From positions 1-43,357 of the forward strand of contig CAZEIM010000023.1 in assembly GCA_964512145.1 (NCBI GenBank): a stretch of 43,357 nt of DNA, given 5' to 3'. The notes beneath the pieces are model-generated. The model was not told the origin of the DNA, ran no database searches, and saw nothing but the letters and a program-made list of their open reading frames with translations. The translations under genes and the position numbers were made by a program. Positions 1 to 8,212 of this stretch are shown here, piece by piece (positions within the stretch are counted from its first letter, which is position 1; each line of letters starts with the position of its first letter). This DNA is from CAYOHR01 sp964512145. Lineage in GTDB: Bacteria; Bacteroidota; Bacteroidia; Flavobacteriales_G; JALEGO01.

Positions 1-56
1 TTTCTTTTCATACTTTTTTGGAAAAAGTATTGCAAAAACATAAACCAAGGAAAAGT
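1..56. repeat. Dispersed repeat, copy A
   Basis: This stretch recurs in the intergenic island at 15987-16041 in the same orientation. The two copies share a 27-nt identical core that starts GGAAAAAGTATTGC and ends CATAAACC, with a few substitutions or 1-nt indels on each side. It lies between genes and has no credible ORF. It could be a mobile or regulatory repeat, or the remnant of one. Function unknown. Confidence 0.6.
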
Positions 57-92
57 GTCCTCCACCCACGCAATAAGGTAAAATGAAATATT

Positions 93-125
93 TTTTATCA
101 ACCAAATAATTTATGGTTGATAAAA
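93..125. repeat. 12-bp perfect inverted repeat
   Basis: Arms TTTTATCAACCA and TGGTTGATAAAA are perfectly complementary around a 9-nt AT loop. There is no strong T-run after the stem on either strand, so it is not a convincing intrinsic terminator. It could be a transcript hairpin or a binding site upstream of the gene that starts at 200. Confidence 0.4.
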
Positions 126-199
126 TTTAATGCAATTGCCCTGCAAAAAACATGCTTATTACTTGTTTTTTATAGTATTTTTGATTAAAATACAAGCCA

Positions 200-718
200 A
201 TGAATATAAGTGAAATATTAATGTCATTAGCCCCTGCCATTTTGGTTTCTGCAGTAATACTACTGATAGTAAAAAAATTTTTTGATCAGGAAAAAATGAA
301 AAGAAATATCGAATTAAAAAAGAGCTTAAAAGATACCATGATGCCCGTAAGACTACAAGCCTACGAAAGAATCATTTTGTTTTTAGAGAGAATTTCTCCG
401 GAAAACTTATTATTTAGGGTCTATAAACAGGGAATGAGTGCGCGTTTACTACACACCGAATTGCTTAAAAACATTCGACTTGAATACGAACATAATTTGT
501 CTCAACAACTATATGTATCGAGTATGAGTTGGGATATGCTTAAAAAATCAAAGGAAGAGCTAATAAAAACCATTCATAATTCTATGGCTAAAATTGACCC
601 GAATTCCAATGGTATTGAATTATCAAAACAAATTCTTTCTCAATACGGATCGGTTGAAAAGCCACCTATTACCCTAACTATTGAGCTTTTTAAAAAAGAA
701 GTGCGTCAGCTTTTTTAA
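200..718 (+). CDS. Membrane-anchored hypothetical protein (DUF7935-like)
   Basis: A 172-aa protein with one N-terminal hydrophobic helix (about residues 4-25, LMSLAPAILVSAVILLIVKK) followed by a charged cytoplasmic-looking region with the motif RLQAYERIILFLERISPENL. From memory this resembles a Bacteroidota-only family (DUF7935) of about 170 aa with one N-terminal helix; the function is unknown. The start is the first ATG, 17 nt downstream of a TATTTTTG element (176-183) that fits the -7 box TAnnTTTG, although no -33 TTG is correctly placed. It stands alone, convergent with the mqnA-like gene 35 nt downstream. Confidence 0.8.
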   Translation: MNISEILMSLAPAILVSAVILLIVKKFFDQEKMKRNIELKKSLKDTMMPVRLQAYERIILFLERISPENLLFRVYKQGMSARLLHTELLKNIRLEYEHNLSQQLYVSSMSWDMLKKSKEELIKTIHNSMAKIDPNSNGIELSKQILSQYGSVEKPPITLTIELFKKEVRQLF

Positions 719-753
719 GCAATAAACATAGCTGAATAACAACAAAAAAAGAA

Positions 754-1443
754 TTAAAAGTTCATTTTCTTACAATAGTCAAAATACAATTGCATGCCCT
801 GTTCCATTTTATGTGAAATAGAATACTGAATATTATGAGTCAAATATGATTCTAAATCGAATGTAAATAGGTGTTTATTTTCTTGAATATACCCCATAAG
901 TTCCTGAGTACCTTCTAAAAACCAGTTATTTAATGTGTTTATTAGGATGGAGTCCAGATTATGAATAGAATACCAAGCCGCAAATACAAAAGGTAATGCT
1001 GTAAATTTAAACCATTCTTCCCCTAAATCGTACCTATATTTAAATTGATGTTGGTATTGAAAAACTCGATCACCAATAAGTACTATAGCATCACTATTTT
1101 TTGTGCTTTCAAAGCCGGGTAAAGCATTAGAAAACTCAGGTTGAATTTCCCAAAAATACTTACATAATATTTGAGTTAAGTGAATAGATGTATTTGACTG
1201 ATAATCTAAAATAATTGATTTTATATTTTGTAATGGAGTGTGCGAAAGCAACATAACCGAGGCAACTTTACCAGTACATGCAATTCCAAAATTGGTAATT
1301 CTATGTAATAAAGGATTTTTATAGGCAGCAAAAACTGGAAGTAAGCCTATGTTACATCTTCCTGTTAATACCTCATCTACACATTGTGCAGGTGGATATG
1401 AATGGATGTAAAAATTATTATTTAAAAATTGTTTTTTATGCAA
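754..1443 (-). CDS. mqnA: Menaquinone biosynthesis protein MqnA (chorismate dehydratase), N-terminally truncated
   Basis: MqnA dehydrates chorismate to 3-[(1-carboxyvinyl)oxy]benzoate, the first step of the futalosine route to menaquinone. The 229 visible residues carry family features: a block reading GRCNIGLLPVFAAYKNP, then GKVASVMLLSHTPLQNI and the LDYQSNTSIHLTQ segment. The family's N-terminal beta strand with the SYLNTKP-type motif is absent. The reading frame instead runs through an ATC trinucleotide repeat (1450-1482, poly-Ile in this frame) into a 10-N gap. The TTG at 1443 is therefore only a nominal start, and about 25 residues are missing or lie beyond a misjoin. Identity is well supported by the core; the 5' end is not. 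Confidence 0.8.
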   Translation of the reverse strand: MHKKQFLNNNFYIHSYPPAQCVDEVLTGRCNIGLLPVFAAYKNPLLHRITNFGIACTGKVASVMLLSHTPLQNIKSIILDYQSNTSIHLTQILCKYFWEIQPEFSNALPGFESTKNSDAIVLIGDRVFQYQHQFKYRYDLGEEWFKFTALPFVFAAWYSIHNLDSILINTLNNWFLEGTQELMGYIQENKHLFTFDLESYLTHNIQYSISHKMEQGMQLYFDYCKKMNF

Positions 1444-1449
1444 AATATT

Positions 1450-1482
1450 GATGATGAAGTTGATGATGATGATGATGATGAT
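1450..1482. repeat. (GAT)n trinucleotide microsatellite
   Basis: On the plus strand GAT GAT GAA GTT is followed by seven GAT units, directly beside a 10-N gap and at the broken 5' end of mqnA. It may be a genuine slippage-prone tract or a low-complexity contig edge used in scaffolding. Confidence 0.7.
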
Positions 1483-1487
1483 GGGTG

Positions 1488-1497
1488 NNNNNNNNNN
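1488..1497. other. Assembly gap (10 N)
   Basis: Ten N, the same size as the gap at 42809-42818, so probably a placeholder and not a measured length. It cuts off the 5' end of mqnA. Confidence 0.95.
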
Positions 1498-1571
1498 AAA
1501 ATATTGCGATAGGGCAATGCATTGGTATAAGAAACTAAGGAAATATGTAGGGGATTACTTGTCATAGAGAC

Positions 1572-1603
1572 AAAAAAAAAGCCCTTTCAATTGAAAGGGC
1601 TTT
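1572..1603 (-). terminator. Intrinsic terminator of the lipoprotein gene
   Basis: A perfect 26-nt palindrome at 1578-1603 has arms AAAGCCCTTTCAA and TTGAAAGGGCTTT. On the minus strand it runs into a nine-T tract (plus-strand A-run 1572-1580). It lies 20 nt after the stop of the minus-strand lipoprotein gene, the geometry of a Rho-independent terminator. Because the stem ends in AAA/TTT it could also act weakly on the plus strand. Confidence 0.85.
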
Positions 1604-1622
1604 GAAAATATTTATCTAAAAA

Positions 1623-2414
1623 TTACTCTTGAATTAAAGTGATTTCTGTTTTACCTACAGTTGAACCATTGTCAGTAGTAGTAGTAGTAGTACCTCCTGA
1701 AGGAGTATATGAATTTGAAGTAGTCCAAGATTGATTGCTTTCTCCTTTAGCTACCATTTCTTTTCCAGCTAATCTGTCTAAAGCCCATACTTGAGAATTT
1801 TCTCCATTAGCATAAGTGCTAGTATAAGTATTTGCATCAGAATCAGTAGTAGTTGTTCCACCTGTAACAACAGTAACCACAGTAGTTTTAGTTTCAGTAG
1901 AAGAATTTAATGTATTTAAGATAATTCTTTCTTTATTTTTGTAGTCTCCTTCTACACCACCTAAGAAATTCCAAGTACCTGTTGAAGTTGTTTTATCAAC
2001 TGTTGTAGTAGTAACAGTAACTCCTGATACTGAATTATCAACGTCTACAAATTCAACTTCTAATTCAGAAGTGAAATTTCCGTCTTTTTCAAACGTATAA
2101 TTATTAACTTTTACAGTACCTGTTCCATCTGTAGAAGTAGTTACTCCATTGTATGTGTATGAACTTGACCAAGTTAAATTAGTTCCATCTACAGTATATT
2201 TTGATACATCTGTGTAAGGCTTATCCGTAGAAGTAACCCAGTCATAAATTGTACCAGTTTCAGTCTCATCAACCATCATTTTTGATACATTCCACTCACC
2301 AGATACTCTAGCTTTTCTAGAAGATAATGACAAACCTGGATCATTTTCACCTTTTTTACAGCTGCTAGCAAATACGATAGCACCAGCTAAAACTAATAAA
2401 TTAATTTTTTTCAT
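1623..2414 (-). CDS. Thr-rich lipoprotein, lipocalin-like
   Basis: A 263-aa secreted lipoprotein. Residues 1-19 form a type II signal peptide ending in the lipobox ASSC, followed by KKGEN. The mature start ARVSGEWNVSKMMVDE resembles the first strand of the lipocalin-like domains common in Bacteroidota lipoproteins. The rest is very rich in Thr, Ser and Val in alternating beta patterns (for example TTTVDKTTSTGTWNF) with low-complexity Thr runs encoded by trinucleotide repeats. It is transcribed alone: a full Bacteroidota promoter lies at 2444-2475 and a strong terminator at 1572-1603. Ligand and function are unknown. Confidence 0.8.
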   Translation of the reverse strand: MKKINLLVLAGAIVFASSCKKGENDPGLSLSSRKARVSGEWNVSKMMVDETETGTIYDWVTSTDKPYTDVSKYTVDGTNLTWSSSYTYNGVTTSTDGTGTVKVNNYTFEKDGNFTSELEVEFVDVDNSVSGVTVTTTTVDKTTSTGTWNFLGGVEGDYKNKERIILNTLNSSTETKTTVVTVVTGGTTTTDSDANTYTSTYANGENSQVWALDRLAGKEMVAKGESNQSWTTSNSYTPSGGTTTTTTDNGSTVGKTEITLIQE

Positions 2415-2443
2415 GTTTTTAATAATTTTTTTTAAAATTTATG

Positions 2444-2475
2444 CAAACTTAACATTTTTTTGGATTCCATCAAAA
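2444..2475 (-). promoter_or_regulatory. Bacteroidota sigma-ABfr-type promoter
   Basis: On the minus strand a -33 TTTTG (plus 2471-2475) is followed by exactly 19 nt and a -7 box TAAGTTTG (plus 2444-2451). This matches the Bacteroidota consensus TTTG-N19-TAnnTTTG. It sits 29 nt upstream of the lipoprotein ATG at 2414, inside the gap between two minus-strand genes, so the lipoprotein has its own promoter. Confidence 0.75.
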
Positions 2476-2496
2476 TCTTTACTGCTAAAAAATTTA

Positions 2497-3234
2497 TCAA
2501 AAACTATATGTTAATATAAAATTACCGAAAGAAGAATACATAAACCGATGCTGTATTTCAAAATTACTACCGGTTAATCGCTGCACCGTTTCTGCCCCAT
2601 TTAAAGGCTTGTTAATAGTAACCTGGCTATAATCGCCTCCAGTAGAAATAAAATGATACGCCACATTATACTCTAAACCTAATGAAAGATTAGATGCCAT
2701 AAAATATTGTACTCCGGCTATTAGGCCTACTTTAAAAACACTGCTACCCGGTAAATCAGTGGTAATACTTACTCTTGATTCGCCCACAGTATCTTTGGTT
2801 GAAATAATTTCACTGGTTCTGCTTTTACCTGTTTTGCCAAAAGCCATAAAAGGAGCAAAATATGGATCTAATCGTTTATTTTTTCCCATATGAAATTCAT
2901 GGGCTACAGAAAAATATACCCCTGATTGTTTAAATATGGAGTCCGATTGAATTAAAATATTATTAATGCTATCCAAAGTTGTTTTTTTTGTATTGTTTAT
3001 TTGTATACCCAATCCAACGCGGAACGCTTTATTTTCTTTATAGTAATACTTGTATAAAACATGCTCATAACCTGCATCGTTTAATATATTAGACTGTATA
3101 TTTTGAATAAAGCCTGAAATATTAAAGGAAAGTGCTGAACTTTTTATGGAAGGTTTAAACTGTATACTGTCTTTCTGAGAAAATAATGGCTGAAACATTA
3201 GTATCGTAAAAATAATAAGAAGGTTATTTTTCAT
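2497..3234 (-). CDS. Outer-membrane beta-barrel protein
   Basis: A 245-aa protein with a Sec signal peptide (about residues 1-19, ending PLFSQ). Alternating hydrophobic strands follow, such as AFRVGLGIQINNTKK, GVYFSVAHEFHMG, FKVGLIAGVQYFMASNLSLG and a final FMYSSFGNFILTYSF. The terminal Phe is the usual last residue of a BAM-inserted barrel strand. The length would fit a barrel of roughly 8-10 strands of the porin-like/opacity class. No specific transport function can be assigned. Confidence 0.8.
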   Translation of the reverse strand: MKNNLLIIFTILMFQPLFSQKDSIQFKPSIKSSALSFNISGFIQNIQSNILNDAGYEHVLYKYYYKENKAFRVGLGIQINNTKKTTLDSINNILIQSDSIFKQSGVYFSVAHEFHMGKNKRLDPYFAPFMAFGKTGKSRTSEIISTKDTVGESRVSITTDLPGSSVFKVGLIAGVQYFMASNLSLGLEYNVAYHFISTGGDYSQVTINKPLNGAETVQRLTGSNFEIQHRFMYSSFGNFILTYSF

Positions 3235-3332
3235 ATTTTTTTTGTTGCTGAAACTAAACGAAATAAAAAGTTGTTTTAGTATGTGAAAAATGATTTTTAT
3301 AAAAAAAGCGTATATTACAAAGAATAAAAATA

Positions 3333-4871
3333 CTACTCATTAGGCTTCATATTTTTTTCAATTTCTTGAATCTTTTTTGAATATTCTTTTTCCCCCATAT
3401 CTTTTTTTAACATATTTACCAATAATTCCTCCAATTGCTCAACCCCTATACGTTTAGCTAATATTTTTTTGTCCTCATCTAACAAAAAAACACGTGGAGT
3501 ACTGTATATGTCGTATGTGTCTCTAAAATTTAAGCTTTCAATGGTAGTGATATTGAGGTAGTTATAAGCATTTTTATTTATTTCCGGATTATCCGATACA
3601 TTAATCCAATCTAATTTATTATCGCGTATATACTTCTTCCACTCCTTTGTTTCAAATTCAGTACCCACAGCCAATACTTCTATACCAAAAGATTTATACT
3701 TTTTATACAACTCCTTTAAACGTGGAGTTTCTTTTTTACAATGTCCACAACCGGAATCCCAAAAGTATAAAATGGTATATTTTGCTTTAATATCCTTATA
3801 CAAATTAACCCAATTTTTTTCGGTAGTATCTTGTAAAATAATATTGGGTGTTTTTTTACCTATTAATGTGGGTTTTGTTTTTCTAACGCGTTCTGAAATT
3901 TTAGAAATCATAGTAGAGTCAGCCCAATAAGCCTCCCCACTCATGTAGTAGTTTTCGCCCATATGCACAAAAACAGCATCCATTCCCATAATTTGGGATT
4001 TTTCGTAATGGTTAGTAATAAATTGAACAATATGTCTAAAAATATCTTTACTCCCTCTAGCTTTATTCAAAAGCTCATCCGCAGCTTTATTAATAGAATC
4101 AGGATGCTGAACTATAATTTGGGTAATATATTTTTCCATTTTTCCATGTAATACAGGGGTTCTTAACAATCTATCATCTTTTAAATCTACATTATCCCAA
4201 TAATGTTGTAAATAATATCTTCTGGGGAAAGACGAATCTGGCTGGCCGTTGTCCTTTTTAGGCCATTCATTGGGAATTTCAGGTTCTTGAGATATTTGTA
4301 ACACTTTTGTTATAAACGCATCGGGTTTTTGTGTAAAAAGATTTTTTTTATACTCTATGACTTCTTGATCTACTTTTTTAAGTTGTTCTTTGGCTTCATT
4401 TTTTTTAGTCTCAGGAGCTAAAGAATCCGATAAAACATCTCTGTAAGGCTTGCTTTGTTTTAATTTTTGAGAAATAAAATGTTGATAATCGAAAAATATT
4501 TGATTCTCGGGAGAATCTTTTACCTTAACGTTATCTTTTAGTACATCAAAATCACCGTACTTTGTTTCCATATAAAAAGAAGGTTCGGCCATAATAAATT
4601 CATAATACGTTCTTTTATCAGGCATTACCACCGAATAAATACCTCCCGGGTATTGAGGATTTGACTCAAAAGTAGCTATACCTGTACTACTTATGATAGC
4701 GGTGTCTTTAAAATACTGTTTTGGGCCGTTATATCCTGCTAAAAAAAGAGTATCCTTTGGTTTTAAACCATCAACCTTTACTTTAATAGAAGATGTTATT
4801 GGTGATTTTTGAGCTAAAAGTGATATTGAAAAAAAAACATGACAAACAAATAATAAACTATAAAACCTCAT
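3333..4871 (-). CDS. DUF4369/thioredoxin-domain thiol-disulfide oxidoreductase
   Basis: A 512-aa periplasmic or surface protein. A signal peptide (1-20, ending SLLAQ) is followed by a DUF4369-like beta domain (about 25-125, VKVDGLKPKDTLFLAGYNG). Next comes a helical middle resembling DUF5106 (about 125-330), then a TlpA/ResA-type thioredoxin domain (about 335-490). The redox motif is CGHC at about residues 375-378 (YFWDSGCGHCKKETPRLKEL), and the cis-Pro region reads YSTPRVFLLDEDKK. Such proteins reduce or isomerise disulfides in exported proteins. A Lys/Glu-rich tail (about 490-512) follows the fold. The specific partner is unknown. Confidence 0.9.
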   Translation of the reverse strand: MRFYSLLFVCHVFFSISLLAQKSPITSSIKVKVDGLKPKDTLFLAGYNGPKQYFKDTAIISSTGIATFESNPQYPGGIYSVVMPDKRTYYEFIMAEPSFYMETKYGDFDVLKDNVKVKDSPENQIFFDYQHFISQKLKQSKPYRDVLSDSLAPETKKNEAKEQLKKVDQEVIEYKKNLFTQKPDAFITKVLQISQEPEIPNEWPKKDNGQPDSSFPRRYYLQHYWDNVDLKDDRLLRTPVLHGKMEKYITQIIVQHPDSINKAADELLNKARGSKDIFRHIVQFITNHYEKSQIMGMDAVFVHMGENYYMSGEAYWADSTMISKISERVRKTKPTLIGKKTPNIILQDTTEKNWVNLYKDIKAKYTILYFWDSGCGHCKKETPRLKELYKKYKSFGIEVLAVGTEFETKEWKKYIRDNKLDWINVSDNPEINKNAYNYLNITTIESLNFRDTYDIYSTPRVFLLDEDKKILAKRIGVEQLEELLVNMLKKDMGEKEYSKKIQEIEKNMKPNE

Positions 4872-4977
4872 ACCATTTCAATTTAAATTACTAAAGCAAA
4901 ATTAACAATAAAAAACAATGAATTGGTTAATTTTTGTTATAAAATAGGTTAAGCGATTTTTTTATCAACCCTAAAAA

Positions 4978-5562
4978 TTAATTCCAAGTGGGATCCTCCG
5001 GAAACTTAGACATGATTTCAAATTTTTTACCCATTTTTTGCATCATTTTATTCCACAATGTTTTGTCCGATTGCATCATAACGGTTGAAATGGATGCCTT
5101 GGAGATTATCCAAGATTTTTCGTTTAACTCTTTAATTAATTGTCCTTTTCCCCAACCCGAATAACCAGCAAAAAAACGAACATCAGACGAAAGCATTTGC
5201 TTTGTATCAAGAGCATTTTTTAACATTTCAAAATCTCCTCCCCAAAATAACCCGGGTAATATCTCCCTACTACCTTCAATTAAAGATCCTTGCGTATGCA
5301 TGTAAAACATATGATTTCTATTCACCGGTCCTCCCCAATATACTTCTGAATCAATTTTAGGAAAATCTTGTAATAAATCATTCACCGAAACACTGACCGA
5401 TTTATTTAATACAAAACCCAACGACCCCTCTTCGTTATGCTCTACTAATAGAATTACCGAACGCTTAAAAAAAGGATCAAACAGTAATGGTTCGGAAAGT
5501 AAAATTTTTCCTTTATCCGGTTCTTTTATGGTAAAATCAATTATTTCGAAAAAATCATCCAT
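4978..5562 (-). CDS. YqgE/AlgH family protein (UPF0301)
   Basis: A 194-aa soluble protein with the hallmarks of UPF0301: KGKILLSEPLLFDPFFKRSV near the N terminus, GSLGFVLNKSV, VYWGGPVNRNHMFYMHT, and FFAGYSGWGKGQLIKEL toward the C terminus. The length fits the family (about 185-195 aa). The biochemical role is unresolved; AlgH was linked to alginate regulation in Pseudomonas, but that does not transfer here. It lies 33 nt downstream of miaE on the same strand, a likely two-gene transcript. Confidence 0.9.
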   Translation of the reverse strand: MDDFFEIIDFTIKEPDKGKILLSEPLLFDPFFKRSVILLVEHNEEGSLGFVLNKSVSVSVNDLLQDFPKIDSEVYWGGPVNRNHMFYMHTQGSLIEGSREILPGLFWGGDFEMLKNALDTKQMLSSDVRFFAGYSGWGKGQLIKELNEKSWIISKASISTVMMQSDKTLWNKMMQKMGKKFEIMSKFPEDPTWN

Positions 5563-5595
5563 AAATATTAAAACGTGTTCTTATTTAATTCGTTG

Positions 5596-6180
5596 CTAAT
5601 GTAAAGCTGCTTTTAATGTTAAACTTTTGCAAATTTTTCCTTCTTCATCATTTAAAATGTTTAATCTGTCATATACTTCAAGTTCGGGCCAATATTTTAA
5701 AGCCATAACTACAAAAATGTTGCCATGTTTTGCTTCTGAAGTCCATAACATTTTATAAAATTTTTTTAGTTCAGGATCTTTTAATGCTTCCTCAACTAAT
5801 TTAAACCGTTCAGCACCACGGCATTCAATTATAGAAGCTAATAATAATCTATCAAGCAACCGATCTTCCCTGCCCGAACGGCATAATTTTAACAACTTAT
5901 CAATATACACATCTTCGATCATTTCCTTTTTTAAGGAAACATTTCTTTTTTCCATAATTTCATAGACTAACTTAAAATGTTCTAATTCCTCAATAGCTGT
6001 TTCTATAAGCATGGGGATTATTTCAACCCGATCAGGACATTTAGCCACAAAACTCATAGCCATTGAAGATGCTTTTCTCTCGCAATCGGCATGATCTTGT
6101 AAAAAACTATCAAAATCATTCATTACCACATCTACCCAATCTTGACTGGTTTTATAAGATAACTCTAAACTATATTTCAT
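5596..6180 (-). CDS. miaE: tRNA-(ms2io6A)-hydroxylase MiaE
   Basis: A non-haem di-iron ferritin-like monooxygenase that hydroxylates the isopentenyl group of ms2i6A at tRNA position 37. The 194-aa four-helix protein shows the expected metal-ligand segments: HADCERKASSMAM, AIEELEHFKLVYEI, ECRGAERFKLVEEA and TSEAKHGNIFV, which supply the paired ExxH-type ligands. It is divergent from pdxH, with 67 nt of AT-rich DNA between the start codons that must hold both promoters. It is followed by yqgE. Confidence 0.93.
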   Translation of the reverse strand: MKYSLELSYKTSQDWVDVVMNDFDSFLQDHADCERKASSMAMSFVAKCPDRVEIIPMLIETAIEELEHFKLVYEIMEKRNVSLKKEMIEDVYIDKLLKLCRSGREDRLLDRLLLASIIECRGAERFKLVEEALKDPELKKFYKMLWTSEAKHGNIFVVMALKYWPELEVYDRLNILNDEEGKICKSLTLKAALH

Positions 6181-6247
6181 ATTTTACGAAAATACATCAA
6201 TATATAACATAATTTTGTTTTAATTGTTATGATATTATTTCATTTAT

Positions 6248-6901
6248 ATGAGTATAGATTATTATATAAAAAACGAACGAAGAGATTTCTCTATTCAAGC
6301 CTTGGATGAAAAGAACCTTCCCGACACCCCCGAACATATTTTTGCAGAATGGTTTAGAGAAGCCATGGAAAAAAAAATAACGGACGCTAACGCTATGGTA
6401 CTTAGTACTGTAGGGAAAAATATGCAGCCTACCAGTCGGGTAGTTTTAATGCGAAATTTTACAGAACATGGTATTATGTTTTATACCAACTATCTTAGTA
6501 ACAAGGCGAAACAAATGGAGGAAAACCCAAACGTTTGTTTAAACTTTTTTTGGCCTCAAATTGACAAACAAGTAAGAATAGAAGGAGTTGTAGAAAAAAT
6601 ATCTGAACAAGAGTCGATGGAATATTTTAATACCCGACCTACCGAAAGTAAATTAGGTGCCTGGGCATCTGAGCAAAGTGTTTTTATTGAAAGCCGATTA
6701 GCCTTAGAGTATAAACTTACCGAGGTTGAAAAAAGGTTTAAAGATATGCCTATACCTAAACCCAAACACTGGGGTGGATATGTGGTAAAAATAAAATTAT
6801 TTGAATTTTGGCTAGGAAGGCCAGCCCGTTTACACGACCGAATTATATTTGAAAAAAACTCCCAAACCAATACATGGAAAAAATATAGGTTACAACCGTA
6901 A
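6248..6901 (+). CDS. pdxH: Pyridoxamine/pyridoxine 5'-phosphate oxidase
   Basis: An FMN flavoprotein that oxidises PNP or PMP to pyridoxal 5'-phosphate. The 217-aa sequence is full length and has the FMN/PLP-binding blocks PTSRVVLMRNFTEHGIMFYT, NYLSNKAKQMEENP, RIEGVVEKISEQES, STRP-like NTRPTESKLGAWASEQS, and the C-terminal dimerisation block HWGGYVVKIKLFEFWLGRPA followed by RLHDRI. A TAATTTTG element at 6210-6217 fits a -7 box, 30 nt upstream of the ATG. The next gene, a glycosyltransferase, starts 68 nt downstream. Confidence 0.96.
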   Translation: MSIDYYIKNERRDFSIQALDEKNLPDTPEHIFAEWFREAMEKKITDANAMVLSTVGKNMQPTSRVVLMRNFTEHGIMFYTNYLSNKAKQMEENPNVCLNFFWPQIDKQVRIEGVVEKISEQESMEYFNTRPTESKLGAWASEQSVFIESRLALEYKLTEVEKRFKDMPIPKPKHWGGYVVKIKLFEFWLGRPARLHDRIIFEKNSQTNTWKKYRLQP

Positions 6902-6969
6902 GCTATATTTTATGACTCATTAATTTTTTTAAACGTAAAAGTTATTAAAAAACGTTATTATGTAATTTC

Positions 6970-8208
6970 ATGGAATTACTAGAAAAATATATTATTAAGC
7001 AAATACTTTATCAACCTTTAATATCTATTGAAGTTCCTTTAAATTTAAAAATCATTATTGTTATCCCTTGTTACAACGAAAAGCACATAAAAAACACGTT
7101 AACTTCACTTTTAAAAAATGTATTTTCAGGTATTTCTGTAGAAGTAATGGTGGTCATTAACTCTAGCATTATAGATTCAGAAGAGGTCGTTATACAAAAT
7201 AAAAAAACATACGATGAAATTTTAGATATCAACAAAAATTCAACCCCATTTTTATCTATATTTCCAATACTTTTAAACCAATTACCCCAAAAACATGCCG
7301 GAGTAGGTTTAGCAAGAAAAATTGGGATGGATGAGGCAGTACGAAGATTTAATTGCATCAATCAGCCGGATGGAATTATTGTATGTTTAGATGCCGACTG
7401 TACCGTTGCCAGTAATTATATACATAGCATAAATGAACATTTTAAAACAAATACCAAAAGTCCAGGATGCTCCATATATTTTGAGCACCCCTTACAAGGG
7501 AATGAATGTTCAAAAGATGAATATGAGGCTATTGCAAAGTATGAATTATTTTTAAGGTATTACAATATTGGTCTTCGATTTACAGAGCTACCTTTTGCTT
7601 ACCAGACGGTGGGTTCAAGTATGGCCGTGAGATGTTGGGCATATGCAAAACAAGGCGGTATGAATAAAAGAAAAGCGGGAGAAGATTTTTATTTTTTACA
7701 TAAAATTATAAGCTTGGGTAATTTCACCTGTTTAAACAATACCTGTGTTTATCCTTCCCCTCGCATTTCAAACAGAGTTCCCTTTGGCACCGGAGTTTCT
7801 GTAGAAAAAATAATTCAAAACCATCAATATAAAGTATATAATATTCAATCCTTTATCGACTTAAAAAAATTGGTCTCAGCTATTCCGCAATTATACACCA
7901 CTAACCCTGAAAAAATAGAAATCCCGAAAAGTATCATGCAATTTTTAAACACGGTAAATTTTATTCATGAACTAGAAATCATTCGCCAAAACACGCAAAA
8001 TATAAATACTTTTATAAAAAGATTTTTTCAATGGTTTAATGCATTTATGGTATTAAAATATATGCATTTTTGTAGAGATCATTTTTACCTAAATACTCCA
8101 ATTTTAGATGCTTCTAACAACTTATGGCAAGCATTAGGTAAAAATAGTTCTTTTAACAAATGTGTAGAAGCATTACATTCTTTCAGAGATTTAGAAAGAA
8201 CCATGTAA
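6970..8208 (+). CDS. Glycosyltransferase family 2 protein
   Basis: A 412-aa GT-A fold enzyme. The nucleotide-binding N-terminal strand is IIIVIPCYNEKHIKNTLTSL, the DxD-type metal site is in GIIVCLDADCTVASNYI, and the acceptor/catalytic loop contains KRKAGEDFYFLHK. There is no signal peptide or clear transmembrane segment. The segment HAGVGLARKIGMDEAVRRF is characteristic of a Bacteroidota subgroup. The sugar and acceptor cannot be told from sequence. The gene ends 4 nt from the convergent transketolase half, so transcripts from the two strands must collide or overlap here. Confidence 0.85.
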   Translation: MELLEKYIIKQILYQPLISIEVPLNLKIIIVIPCYNEKHIKNTLTSLLKNVFSGISVEVMVVINSSIIDSEEVVIQNKKTYDEILDINKNSTPFLSIFPILLNQLPQKHAGVGLARKIGMDEAVRRFNCINQPDGIIVCLDADCTVASNYIHSINEHFKTNTKSPGCSIYFEHPLQGNECSKDEYEAIAKYELFLRYYNIGLRFTELPFAYQTVGSSMAVRCWAYAKQGGMNKRKAGEDFYFLHKIISLGNFTCLNNTCVYPSPRISNRVPFGTGVSVEKIIQNHQYKVYNIQSFIDLKKLVSAIPQLYTTNPEKIEIPKSIMQFLNTVNFIHELEIIRQNTQNINTFIKRFFQWFNAFMVLKYMHFCRDHFYLNTPILDASNNLWQALGKNSSFNKCVEALHSFRDLERTM

Positions 8209-8212
8209 TTAT

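Noticed and set aside
93..125. Intrinsic terminator at the window start
   Set aside because: The stem is all but G+C free apart from ACC/GGT, and no T-run follows on either strand.
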